Shown here: in pieces, positions 1-7,565 of the stretch | How the letters are laid out: each line of letters begins with the position of its first letter | Numbering within the stretch: position 1 is the first letter of the stretch | From: an uncultured Erysipelotrichaceae bacterium | GTDB taxonomy: Bacteria; Bacillota_I; Bacilli_A; Erysipelotrichales; Erysipelotrichaceae | Direction of reading: 5' to 3' | Length of the DNA: 21,768 nt | Assembly (NCBI GenBank): GCA_905201565.1 | Contig: CAJKOS010000014.1 | Coordinates: 1-21,768, forward strand | Notes under the pieces: generated by a model | The model's input: only the letters and a program-made list of their open reading frames with translations | Database searches by the model: none | Told to the model about the DNA's origin: nothing | Position numbers and translations under genes: made by a program

Positions 1-317
1 CCCTGGCTTGTGAACTTGCCTCCGGCATGCAATACCGTAAAAATAACCTGCAACGTGTTCATCCCTGAGGCATGCATACCAGTTGGCATACCACGGCCTT
101 CATCCTTTACCGTACAGCTGCCATCTTTTTCAAGACTGATGGTTATCTTTTTGCCATAGCCGTTCAATGCTTCATCAACCGCATTATCTACAATTTCCCA
201 GATCAGATGGTGAAGACCATGGGCATCGGTTGAACCGATGTACATACCCGGGCGTTTTCTGACCGCCTCTAAGCCTTCAAGAATCTGAATACTGCTGTCA
301 TCATATTTCTGTGCCAT
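1..317 (-). CDS. parE: DNA topoisomerase IV subunit B, N-terminal fragment
   Basis: This is the first 105 codons of a type IIA topoisomerase ATPase subunit; the rest lies beyond the left edge. ParE with ParC decatenates daughter chromosomes using ATP. The visible part is the GHKL ATP-binding domain. It shows [11 protein letters not shown] at about residues 20-30, [10 protein letters not shown] (about 41-50) with the metal-binding Asn45, and the ATP-contacting GRGMPTGMH near 74-82, followed by [17 protein letters not shown] is the ParE form; GyrB usually has GRGIPVGIH, so ParE is preferred. The ATG at 317-315 has a GGAGTAA Shine-Dalgarno at 321-327. Only 15 bases separate it from the stop of the ABC transporter upstream, so the two are probably co-transcribed. 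plsY lies close by on the other strand, and plsY next to parE is a familiar arrangement in Bacillota. Confidence 0.93.
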   Translation of the reverse strand, partial: MAQKYDDSSIQILEGLEAVRKRPGMYIGSTDAHGLHHLIWEIVDNAVDEALNGYGKKITISLEKDGSCTVKDEGRGMPTGMHASGMNTLQVIFTVLHAGGKFTSQ

Positions 318-332
318 CACTTACTCCATTTT

Positions 333-2057
333 CTAACACAAACTGTTCTGTCCACTAAACTGGTACTGATAGAGGCGGTAGTATTCTCCCTTTGCCTCTA
401 ACAGTTCTTCACTGCTGCCCTGTTCCAGAATACCCTTATCGGAAATGACAATGATCTTGTCCGCATTGCGGATGGTGGAAAGACGATGGGCAACAACGAT
501 GACCGTGCGTCCTTCCGCAAGTTTATCAAGAGATTTCTGTATCTGCATTTCTGTTGCATTGTCAAGTGCACTGGTTGCTTCATCAAGGATCAGGATTTCC
601 GGATTCTTGAGGAATACACGGGCAATGGAAATACGCTGTCTTTGTCCACCGGACAAGCGCATACCCCTTTCACCAACATTGGTATTATACCCATCTGGCA
701 ATGTCATGATGTAATCATGAATTTCCGCCTTCTTTGCGGCTTCCACCACTTCTTCATCACTTGCTTCAGGGCATCCATAGGCAATATTATCACGGATTGA
801 ACCAGTAAACAGGAACACATCCTGGGCAACACTGCCAATATTTCTTCTCAATGACTCACGTGTCATGTGACGGATATCCATACCATCAATCGAAATTGTA
901 CCACTATCTACTTCATAAAACCTTGGAATGAGGTTACAGATTGTCGTCTTACCGCCACCGCTTGGTCCAACAAGAGCAACCGTCGAACCCTTTTCGATAT
1001 GTAAAGACATATCCGAAATGACATCTCTGTTATGTTCATCATCCCCATAATGTGAGAAATCAATCTCACCATTGAGTCTTCCTGCATCCACGGCACCTTC
1101 TTCATCTTCTTCCTCTGGAAGATCAATCAGTTCGCAGTACCGTTTGAAACCAGACATACCCTCCGCAATCTGTTCATAAGTGTCCACAAACTTCTTGATC
1201 GGAGTTAGGAATGTCGAGATATAGAGGATGTAGGCAACAAAGTCACCACTGTTGATTTCTCCGGTGATGAAGAAATAGCCACCAAAACCGATAACCACAA
1301 GATACATGAGATCGGTAAAGAAGTTCATTCCCGAATTGAACAAAGACAGGTATTTGTAGGAAACCTTGCGGGCTTCCTTATATTCTTCATTGGCAGCATC
1401 GAACTTGGCAAACTCTGTATCCGTTGCATTATATGCCTTTGTGATGCGCACACCGGCAATACTTGTCTCTACCTTGGCATTAACTTCACCGATCTTCACC
1501 CTGTTTTCCGCAAAGGCATCGAGCTGTTTCTTGCGGATGGCAATAGAGAACAAAGCCGCAAGTGGAAGACACACAAAGATAATCACCGTCAGCTTGAGAT
1601 TAATCGTCGATAACATGATGAAGGAAACAACCAGGGTCACAAAGATGATGAAGATATTCTCTGGTCCATGGTGTGCCATTTCACTGATTTCCTGTAAGTC
1701 ATTGACAATACGGGACATGATCGTACCGGTTTTGTTGGCATCAAAGAACGATACCGGCAGTTTCTCCACATGGCGGAACAACTCACTGCGCATATCCGCC
1801 TGGATTCTGACACCGCATATATGCCCCCAGTAATTGATGAACAAATTCAACAACAACTTTAAAACATAAATCACGGCAAGGCCAAAGCAGAGCCTTAACA
1901 TCATCTGATAGTTTCTGTCAGGCACATAGACATTGATCATCGTTCTTACAAACATAGGCATGAACTGGTCAGCCATACCGACCAGAAATGCTGCCGCAAG
2001 GTCCAATAAGAACAAAGTCATGTGCGGTCTGTAATATTTCGCTATTCTTTTCAACAT
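333..2057 (-). CDS. ABC transporter, fused permease and ATPase (half-transporter)
   Basis: This is a 574-residue exporter-type ABC protein. The N-terminal transmembrane domain covers about residues 1-310 and the nucleotide-binding domain about 330-574. Visible motifs are Walker A GPSGGGKTT (364-372), Q-loop Gln412 in SVAQDVFLF, signature LSGGQ (468-472), Walker B ILILDE (488-493) with catalytic Glu493, and H-loop His524. All catalytic residues are present. Such half-transporters (MsbA/MdlB/BmrA group) work as homo- or heterodimers and export lipids, drugs or peptides. No partner half-transporter is visible, so a homodimer is likely; the substrate cannot be read from sequence. An acidic stretch (EEEDEEGAVD, about 315-324) links the two domains. 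The start has a GGGAGAAG Shine-Dalgarno. A possible -10 (TAAGAT on the minus strand, 2080-2085) lies upstream without a convincing -35. parE follows after 15 bases. Confidence 0.92.
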   Translation of the reverse strand: MLKRIAKYYRPHMTLFLLDLAAAFLVGMADQFMPMFVRTMINVYVPDRNYQMMLRLCFGLAVIYVLKLLLNLFINYWGHICGVRIQADMRSELFRHVEKLPVSFFDANKTGTIMSRIVNDLQEISEMAHHGPENIFIIFVTLVVSFIMLSTINLKLTVIIFVCLPLAALFSIAIRKKQLDAFAENRVKIGEVNAKVETSIAGVRITKAYNATDTEFAKFDAANEEYKEARKVSYKYLSLFNSGMNFFTDLMYLVVIGFGGYFFITGEINSGDFVAYILYISTFLTPIKKFVDTYEQIAEGMSGFKRYCELIDLPEEEDEEGAVDAGRLNGEIDFSHYGDDEHNRDVISDMSLHIEKGSTVALVGPSGGGKTTICNLIPRFYEVDSGTISIDGMDIRHMTRESLRRNIGSVAQDVFLFTGSIRDNIAYGCPEASDEEVVEAAKKAEIHDYIMTLPDGYNTNVGERGMRLSGGQRQRISIARVFLKNPEILILDEATSALDNATEMQIQKSLDKLAEGRTVIVVAHRLSTIRNADKIIVISDKGILEQGSSEELLEAKGEYYRLYQYQFSGQNSLC

Positions 2058-2130
2058 AATCTTCTCCCAAACCTTTGATATCTTACCACAAAAAAACTGA
2101 TAACACCCTCATCCGGTCAGACCATGATTA

Positions 2131-2139
2131 TGCTAAAAT
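2131..2139 (+). promoter_or_regulatory. Extended -10 element of the plsY promoter
   Basis: TGCTAAAAT fits an extended -10 (TG, one base, TAAAAT). It would start transcription near 2146, just before the plsY Shine-Dalgarno at 2147-2151. No good -35 is visible 17 bases upstream, which is typical for extended -10 promoters. The assignment is by eye only. Confidence 0.4.
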
Positions 2140-2159
2140 ACCGTACGGAGGTCAAGTTT

Positions 2160-2768
2160 ATGATAAATCTGATTCTGGTTATCCTCATCAGTTACCTGTT
2201 TGGTTCAGTTCCATGGGGACTGGTGATCGGTATAGTTTTCTATCACAAAGATATCCGCAAGGAAGGCAGTGGTAATATTGGTGGCACAAATGCCGGCCGT
2301 GTCCTTGGCAAACCAGCCGCAATTTCTGTTACCCTGCTCGATGCCATCAAGGCATTCCTTTCCATGACAGTGGCTTATTTCCTGGCACCAGATGCCATCA
2401 TCTATGCAGGTCTTGCCTGTGCTATCGGTCATTGCTTCCCGATCTTTGCCGGGTTCAAAGGTGGCAAGGCAGTCGCTACAGCCTATGGTTTCTTCCTTGG
2501 CATCAGCCTGTATATCACCCATGAATGGTTCTGGAACTTCTTCTGGCCAATCATTCTCTTCTTTGGCATTTTGTATTTCACAAAGATGGTATCTGTTTCT
2601 TCCATTTCCGCCGTGAGCATTGAAGCCATCACAAGTATCTTCGTCAACCATAACATCCATCTTTCCATTGCCTTAATCGTATTAGCGCTCTTTATTACAT
2701 ATCGTCATAAAGCAAACCTGATCCGTGTCAAGAATGGAACGGAGAACAAGATCAAATGGATGGGATGA
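2160..2768 (+). CDS. plsY: Glycerol-3-phosphate acyltransferase PlsY
   Basis: PlsY is the integral membrane enzyme that transfers the acyl group of acyl-phosphate to sn-glycerol-3-phosphate, making lysophosphatidate, the first step of bacterial phospholipid synthesis. The 202-residue length is normal for the family. Both hallmark loops are intact: SGNIGGTNAGRVLG at 37-50 and GHCFPIFAGFKGGKAVAT at 90-107 (acyl-phosphate and G3P binding). Several hydrophobic helices surround them. I chose the ATG at 2160 because GGAGG at 2147-2151 lies 8 bases upstream; an in-frame ATG at 2124 has no ribosome site and adds a polar extension absent from the family. The gene is divergent from the ABC transporter/parE unit, and the next gene overlaps its last codons. 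Confidence 0.95.
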   Translation: MINLILVILISYLFGSVPWGLVIGIVFYHKDIRKEGSGNIGGTNAGRVLGKPAAISVTLLDAIKAFLSMTVAYFLAPDAIIYAGLACAIGHCFPIFAGFKGGKAVATAYGFFLGISLYITHEWFWNFFWPIILFFGILYFTKMVSVSSISAVSIEAITSIFVNHNIHLSIALIVLALFITYRHKANLIRVKNGTENKIKWMG

Positions 2769-3556
2769 CAAAGGGAAAAGTCATTGAATTCACACTGCCC
2801 ATCGAACCACTATCCACAAAACCAAGAACCATCTGGGTCTATCTTCCAGCTGACTATGACACAACAGAAGAAACCTATCCGGTTCTCTATATGTTCGATG
2901 GTCACAATCTTTTCTTTGATGAACTATCCTATGCCGGCACAAGCTGGGGCATCAAAGACTACCTGGACAATACCGGTACTAAACTGATTGGGGTCGGAAA
3001 AAACTGCAACCATGAAGGACAGGAAAGAGAAAGTGAATACTGCCCTTTCACACCTGTAAAGGTCAAGGGTTGGGAAAGTACGGTAAAGAAAGGTGATATC
3101 ACCGCAGACTGGTTTGTGAACACCCTCAAACCATATTGTGAAAAGCACTTTCGTGTTTCCACAAACAGAGAAGATATCGGCATTGGTGGTTCCTCTATGG
3201 GAGGACTCATGGGAGATTACATGGCAGCTAAGTACAGTGACATCATCGGTAACTTCGCCTGCCTCTCCCCGGCAACAGAATTTGCACCAAAACGGTGTCT
3301 CTCTTTCATCAAAAAGCAGAACATTCACCAAAACACAAGAATCTATCGCAGCTTTGGCAGCGAAGAACTCCGTGGCAGAAGAAAAGAAATGAAGGCAATT
3401 GATCTATTACTGCAAATATCCAACGCCTTCATCGATAAAAGATGCATCGTCCATACAAAGTTACATGTAGGTGAACAGCACAATGAAGAAGCATGGGCAA
3501 AACTTGTACCGGAGTTTATCCCCTTCCTGTTCCCTGATCTTTGCCACATCCAATAG
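2756..3556 (+). CDS. Esterase, alpha/beta hydrolase (esterase D / PF00756-like)
   Basis: This is a 266-residue cytoplasmic serine hydrolase of the putative-esterase fold; no signal peptide is visible. The strand motif YPVLYMFDGHNLFFD (about 41-55) precedes the nucleophile elbow GGSSMGG (144-150) with Ser147. His242 in GEQHNEEAW is the likely catalytic base. Relatives hydrolyse acyl or feruloyl esters, S-formylglutathione or siderophore esters; the substrate here is unknown. ATG 2756 overlaps the plsY end by 13 bases and has GGAG at 2741-2744. An alternative ATG at 2765 would overlap the plsY stop as ATGA. Either way the two genes are translationally coupled, making a two-gene operon. The terminator stem begins inside the last codons of this gene. 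Confidence 0.85.
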   Translation: MDGMTKGKVIEFTLPIEPLSTKPRTIWVYLPADYDTTEETYPVLYMFDGHNLFFDELSYAGTSWGIKDYLDNTGTKLIGVGKNCNHEGQERESEYCPFTPVKVKGWESTVKKGDITADWFVNTLKPYCEKHFRVSTNREDIGIGGSSMGGLMGDYMAAKYSDIIGNFACLSPATEFAPKRCLSFIKKQNIHQNTRIYRSFGSEELRGRRKEMKAIDLLLQISNAFIDKRCIVHTKLHVGEQHNEEAWAKLVPEFIPFLFPDLCHIQ

Positions 3557-3572
3557 GATGTGGTTTTTCTTT
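3544..3572 (+). terminator. Rho-independent terminator of the plsY-esterase operon
   Basis: CCACATCC (3544-3551) pairs perfectly with GGATGTGG (3556-3563) across an AATA loop and is followed by TTTTTCTTTATT. The stem overlaps the esterase stop codon. The 147 bases from here to the next gene hold nothing else that I can identify. Confidence 0.9.
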
Positions 3573-3703
3573 ATTCCGGGGAAGAAAGAGCATTCCTAGC
3601 TATTTCTTATCATACATTCTTCATGCAGTTAAAGACACCAAAACACAAATCGCTGTCATGAATCAATACTATTCAGCACATAGAATTCATATTGGTTATT
3701 TCT

Positions 3704-4339
3704 TTAAAGAAGAAGTACCCCAATCATCAATAATACCTGTGCAGGTACATAAAGCTCCATGACACCGCGGATGTTAGGATTGCAGAACTTCTCTATTGCC
3801 ACTAATGTATCACTTGCCACAAAAAGTAAAGAACCACCCCATATCATCAGCCACGAAAGAAAGGAAATACTATGATACAGAAGCCCTGCTGTACAACTCA
3901 TGGACAAAATGACAAAGAGATAAATGATGACTGGTGCTTTAAACGGTTTTGGCACATGCACTGCAATTCTTTTATATAGTATCCAGCCATAGATGGCATA
4001 AAGAACAATGGCACAAAAAAGAGTTGGAGAAAATCCAAGGCTGCAAAAAGAGAAAAACAATAAAATGTATACAATATGCCCGGCAAGAAAGGATACTAGT
4101 CCGGCAAACAGAAAGCCATCCTTCTTTGAGAGCAGTAATACATCCCCTGCCCATCCAGACAGCAATGCGATGATTTCAAGAATATGAATCTGTTTGTGCA
4201 TAGTATATGAAAGCCAAAGATATAAAAGAATGATACAAGGCAACAATAGTGGTTTGGTATAACGTTTATGCCCATTGTATTTGGCATAGAGGTCAAAGAA
4301 CCACAAAAGCAATAGTGCAATGCTGAGGATAATTGTCAT
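3704..4339 (-). CDS. YhhN/TMEM86 family membrane protein (lysoplasmalogenase-like)
   Basis: This 211-residue, very hydrophobic protein has about seven or eight predicted membrane helices. It carries the conserved signatures of the YhhN/TMEM86 family: KPLLLP at 29-34, GDVLL at 65-69, FLAGHIVY at 84-91 and GSLLFVASDTLVAI at 169-182, with the polar Asp and His residues inside the membrane segments kept. Eukaryotic TMEM86B hydrolyses the vinyl-ether bond of lysoplasmalogens. Several anaerobic Bacillota make plasmalogens, so a role in ether-lipid turnover is possible, but the bacterial function is inferred from the family. The start has AGAGG seven bases upstream and a promoter at 4361-4389. The gene stands alone between the terminator of the peptidase operon and its own end; I see no clear terminator after it. 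Confidence 0.85.
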   Translation of the reverse strand: MTIILSIALLLLWFFDLYAKYNGHKRYTKPLLLPCIILLYLWLSYTMHKQIHILEIIALLSGWAGDVLLLSKKDGFLFAGLVSFLAGHIVYILLFFSFCSLGFSPTLFCAIVLYAIYGWILYKRIAVHVPKPFKAPVIIYLFVILSMSCTAGLLYHSISFLSWLMIWGGSLLFVASDTLVAIEKFCNPNIRGVMELYVPAQVLLMIGVLLL

Positions 4340-4360
4340 AAGCAGCCTCTTTCTATGTTT

Positions 4361-4389
4361 ATCTTACGGGACATTTTCTGCTTCTACAA
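4361..4389 (-). promoter_or_regulatory. SigmaA-type promoter for the YhhN-family gene
   Basis: On the minus strand, TTGTAG (4389-4384) is followed after 17 bases by TAAGAT (4366-4361). It sits between the terminator of the upstream operon and the start codon at 4339, where a promoter is needed. Confidence 0.5.
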
Positions 4390-4390
4390 T

Positions 4391-4424
4391 AGAAAAGAGC
4401 CGCCTTCGTAATGAAGACGACTCT
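4391..4424 (-). terminator. Terminator of the six-gene SseB-HflX-M18 operon
   Basis: On the minus strand AGAGTCGTCTTC (4424-4413) pairs along all 12 positions, with two G-T pairs, to GAAGGCGGCTCT (4407-4396) across a five-base loop, then reads TTTTCTATT. A T run also follows on the plus strand (4425-4429), so it could work both ways, but only the minus-strand operon ends here. Confidence 0.88.
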
Positions 4425-4430
4425 TTTTGC

Positions 4431-5795
4431 TTAGTCCATATCTTTCAGGAATGCTGCATAGGCAAGATAGCCTTCATAGACATCTGCCTTGGAAACAACT
4501 TCACATGGAGAATGCATGTTCTGTACAGCAATACCAGCATCCACCACATCCATGTTCATGTTGGCAAGGATGTAGGCAATTGTGCCTCCTCCACCTTTGT
4601 CAACAGAACCGAGTTCACATGTCTGGAAGGAAATGTTGTTATCATCCATGACACGCCTTACCTTCGCAAAGAATTCCGCATTGGCATCATTACAGCCGGA
4701 CTTGCCACGGGCACCTGTATATTTGTTATAGCAGATACCACAGCCAAGGAATGCCGCATTCTTCTTGTCGAAGACACTTTCATATAATGGATCTACAGCT
4801 GCGGAAACATCACTGGAAAGCATTCTGGAATTGCGCATGCACTTGTTGAAATCAGAAATCTTTGTATCTCCCTGCTTTTCGAGCAGTTCTTCTACTACCT
4901 GGGCAAAGAAGGCAGACTGCATACCGGTGTTACCAACAGAACCGATTTCTTCTTTGTCAACAAGAATGCAGCAGGAAGTTCTTTCTACTTCCTTCATATC
5001 AAAGATGGCACGCAGTGAAGTATAAGCACAAACCTTGTCATCATGGCCATAGCCCATGATCATACTTCTGTCTAGTCCAAAGTCACGTGCTTCACCTGCT
5101 GGAACAACTTCCAGTTCTGCACTCAGGAAGTCATCTTCTTCCATACCATACTTTTCCTTGAGCAGATCCAATACATACTTCTTGACCGGATCCTTTTCTG
5201 TACCCTTTGCAGGAATGGAACCGACGAGCAGGTCGAGGTCTTCGCCTTCCACAACAGTAGAAGCGGACTTCTTCATCTGATCTGCAGAAAGATGGACAAG
5301 GATTTCTGTAATACCAACAACCGGATCAGTTGGATCTTCACCGATGACAACATTGATCACGCTGCCATCCTTTTTGCATACAACACCATGGAGTGCCATA
5401 GGTCTTGTTGTCCACTGGTACTTCTTGATACCACCATAGTAATGTGTATCGAGCAAAGCAAGGCCATCCTTTTCATACAGTGGCTTCTGCTTGATATCAA
5501 GACGTGGTGAATCGATATGTGCACCAAGCACATTCATCCCCTCTGTCAATGGCTTATTACCGATCACAAACAGAACGATGTTCTTGCCACGGTTGATGGC
5601 ATACACCTTGTCACCAGGCTTTACTTCATTGACCTCGTCCAGATTGACGAAACCATTTTCCTTTGCCAGCTTTTCACTTTCCGTAGTGAATTCACGTTCT
5701 GTCTTGGCAACAGACAGAAACTTGCGGTAATCTTCGTTGAACGCATACAGTGCATTCAGCTGTTCACCTTCATACTTTTCCCAGACTGTTTTCAT
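4431..5795 (-). CDS. M18 family metallo-aminopeptidase (aspartyl aminopeptidase type)
   Basis: This is a 454-residue cytosolic zinc aminopeptidase of family M18, which removes N-terminal (often acidic) residues from peptides and works as a large oligomer. Metal and catalytic motifs are all present: GAHIDSPRLD (91-100) with ligand His93, YGHDDK (249-254) with bridging Asp252, DKEEIGSVG (280-288) with the catalytic/ligand glutamates, and the C-terminal His428 in NMHSPCEVV. Length is typical. The ATG at 5795-5793 has AAGGAGG five bases upstream, lying inside the end of hflX; the two reading frames overlap by 26 bases. It is the last gene of a six-gene operon and is followed at once by a strong terminator. 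Acidic-residue specificity is known for the family but not proven here. Confidence 0.93.
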   Translation of the reverse strand: MKTVWEKYEGEQLNALYAFNEDYRKFLSVAKTEREFTTESEKLAKENGFVNLDEVNEVKPGDKVYAINRGKNIVLFVIGNKPLTEGMNVLGAHIDSPRLDIKQKPLYEKDGLALLDTHYYGGIKKYQWTTRPMALHGVVCKKDGSVINVVIGEDPTDPVVGITEILVHLSADQMKKSASTVVEGEDLDLLVGSIPAKGTEKDPVKKYVLDLLKEKYGMEEDDFLSAELEVVPAGEARDFGLDRSMIMGYGHDDKVCAYTSLRAIFDMKEVERTSCCILVDKEEIGSVGNTGMQSAFFAQVVEELLEKQGDTKISDFNKCMRNSRMLSSDVSAAVDPLYESVFDKKNAAFLGCGICYNKYTGARGKSGCNDANAEFFAKVRRVMDDNNISFQTCELGSVDKGGGGTIAYILANMNMDVVDAGIAVQNMHSPCEVVSKADVYEGYLAYAAFLKDMD

Positions 5796-7041
5796 CTAAA
5801 CCTCCTTCAATTCTGACATGTCTGAATATATCCAGATACTTCTTTTCACCTGTCATATGCACAAGCATACCATCTTCTGTATGCTCAAGCACATCACAAT
5901 GCATCACAGATCTGTATCTTTCAAAATCATGCAATCTCTTATACGGAATCAGAAACAAACCACTATCCTCAGCCGGATATAACCGTGCAAGAATCTTTTC
6001 GGCAAGTTCCTGCATTCCTTCATTTGTCTTACAGCTTACCACCAATCCGGCAGACTGTTTCTTCTCCTCTGTAACAAGGTCACCTTTGTTGAATACCCGC
6101 AGCAGTGGTATATGATCCGCCCCTATCTCACGGAGTGTGTCCATGGTGACCGCTATCTTTTCTTCATAGTCATCATCGCTGAGATCCACCACATGGATGA
6201 GCAGATCCGCTTCCCTTGCGGAATCCAGTGTGCTCTTGAATGCATCAATGAGTTCATGGGGAAGATCAGACACAAAACCGACGGTATCATAGAGAAAGAA
6301 CGACTGCTTGTTTACGGTAATCTTTCTCACACTTGTATCAAGTGTAGCAAACAGCATATCTTCTTCCCTGGTCAATGTTCCAAGTGACGCAAAATTCTTC
6401 ACAAAACAATTCATGAGAGAACTCTTCCCGGCATTGGTATACCCAACCAGGGCAGCCCGCTTGAACAAAGTCTTCGAACGGCGGTGTTCATCCATACCCC
6501 GCTGTCCATCAAGCCTTTCCAGTTCCTTTTTCAATGCCGCAATACGCCTGCTGTAGCGCCTTTCAATCACCGCTGAGCGCATCTCACCAGCACCGCGGTT
6601 GCTGAAAGAAGAACGGGCATGTTCACTATCTTCCTTCTTGTCATTCAACAAACGTGGAAGATCATATTTCAGCCTTGCCATCTCGGTCTGTAACATCGCA
6701 CTCTTTGTCCTTGCACGCCTGGAAAAGATTTCAAGTATCAATGAAGTGCGATCAATCACATCCACACCACAAACATCCGCAATACGCTCGGCAGCCTGTA
6801 CGCTGATGCGGTTGAGAAAGACAACACCATCCGCCCCTGTTTCCTCTACCAGTTGAGCAAGCTCCTGTAACTTCCCACTTCTGAAAGCTGTATGGGGATC
6901 CATGGAATCAGATTGCTGGGTACACTGTCCGCATACCGTCATATTGCAGGCTTCCATCAATGCCCGGCATTCATCCATTGCACTTTCAAAACCACTTCTG
7001 TTTTTCTTCAGGGAAATCCCGGCAAGTATCGCATTTCTCAT
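5770..7041 (-). CDS. hflX: Ribosome-associated GTPase HflX
   Basis: HflX binds the large ribosomal subunit and can split stalled or hibernating 70S ribosomes after heat or antibiotic stress. This 423-residue protein has the N-terminal HflX domain (about 1-110), a helical linker (about 110-180) and a GTPase domain with G1 GYTNAGKSS (200-208), G3 DTVGF (252-256), G4 NKGD (318-321) and G5 SCK (336-338). A short C-terminal domain follows. The linker glycine loop reads NRGAGEMRSAVIERR instead of the usual RGPGETQLE-type sequence, so the ribosome-facing loop is divergent. Its ATG overlaps the stop of the upstream acetyltransferase as ATGA. Its own end overlaps the start of the M18 peptidase gene by 26 bases. 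Confidence 0.93.
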   Translation of the reverse strand: MRNAILAGISLKKNRSGFESAMDECRALMEACNMTVCGQCTQQSDSMDPHTAFRSGKLQELAQLVEETGADGVVFLNRISVQAAERIADVCGVDVIDRTSLILEIFSRRARTKSAMLQTEMARLKYDLPRLLNDKKEDSEHARSSFSNRGAGEMRSAVIERRYSRRIAALKKELERLDGQRGMDEHRRSKTLFKRAALVGYTNAGKSSLMNCFVKNFASLGTLTREEDMLFATLDTSVRKITVNKQSFFLYDTVGFVSDLPHELIDAFKSTLDSAREADLLIHVVDLSDDDYEEKIAVTMDTLREIGADHIPLLRVFNKGDLVTEEKKQSAGLVVSCKTNEGMQELAEKILARLYPAEDSGLFLIPYKRLHDFERYRSVMHCDVLEHTEDGMLVHMTGEKKYLDIFRHVRIEGGLDENSLGKV

Positions 7042-7565
7042 ATCCGATAATTCTCTGTCTCCTCTGGTGTATCACAAGGTTCATGCAAAACCTTCTCAAA
7101 ATAGATAACACCAAGCCACTTCTCTGCCTTATACCCGCAATTGTCCAGCTGTCCAAACTTTCTGAAACCCATCTTTTCATGAAGATGAATGCTGGCTGAA
7201 TTGTCGCTTGTCACAATGGAAATTGCTTTATGGTAACCATCTTTTTCGGCTAAAGAAAGTATCGCTTCCATGAGCTTTGAACCATAGCCCCTGCCCCGTG
7301 CATCATGGTCAATATATATCGATACATCACACATAAACCGGTAAGCAGTCCTTTCATGAAAAGCATCAAGGTACGCATACCCTTTCACTTCCCCATCTTC
7401 TTCCAGGATGATCCAGGGGTACTTTGTTGTAATGCGCTTTACCCGCTGTACAAAATCATCCATTAGCAGCGTATCTGTTTCAAAAGTAGCAGTGCTGTTT
7501 TCTATATACCAGTTATAGAGGGCAAGGCAGGCAGGAATATCTTCATCCCTGAGCATGCGTATCAT
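7038..7565 (-). CDS. GNAT N-acetyltransferase (phosphinothricin acetyltransferase/MnaT-like)
   Basis: This 175-residue single-domain GNAT protein uses acetyl-CoA. It starts with IRMLRDEDIPACLALYNWYI and contains FET near residues 28-30, which matches the Pat/Bar and YncA (MnaT) branch that acetylates amino-acid analogues such as phosphinothricin or methionine sulfone/sulfoximine. The acetyl-CoA pyrophosphate loop is RGRGYGSKL (90-98). The later NSASIHLHEKMGFRKFG (122-138) is the usual alpha4/beta5 region, and a hydrophobic GVIYFEKVL strand follows. The start ATG overlaps the stop of the amidohydrolase (ATGA) and its own stop overlaps the hflX start (ATGA), so it sits tightly coupled inside the operon. 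The natural substrate is not evident. Confidence 0.86.
   Translation of the reverse strand: MIRMLRDEDIPACLALYNWYIENSTATFETDTLLMDDFVQRVKRITTKYPWIILEEDGEVKGYAYLDAFHERTAYRFMCDVSIYIDHDARGRGYGSKLMEAILSLAEKDGYHKAISIVTSDNSASIHLHEKMGFRKFGQLDNCGYKAEKWLGVIYFEKVLHEPCDTPEETENYRI

Noticed and set aside
1..317. GyrB as identity of the partial topoisomerase gene
   Set aside because: The ATP-site sequence GRGMPTGMH and the neighbouring plsY favour ParE; GyrB normally has GRGIPVGIH.
4320..4787. Plus-strand open frame of 155 codons over the terminator and M18 gene end
   Set aside because: It crosses a strong terminator and lies antisense to conserved peptidase sequence.
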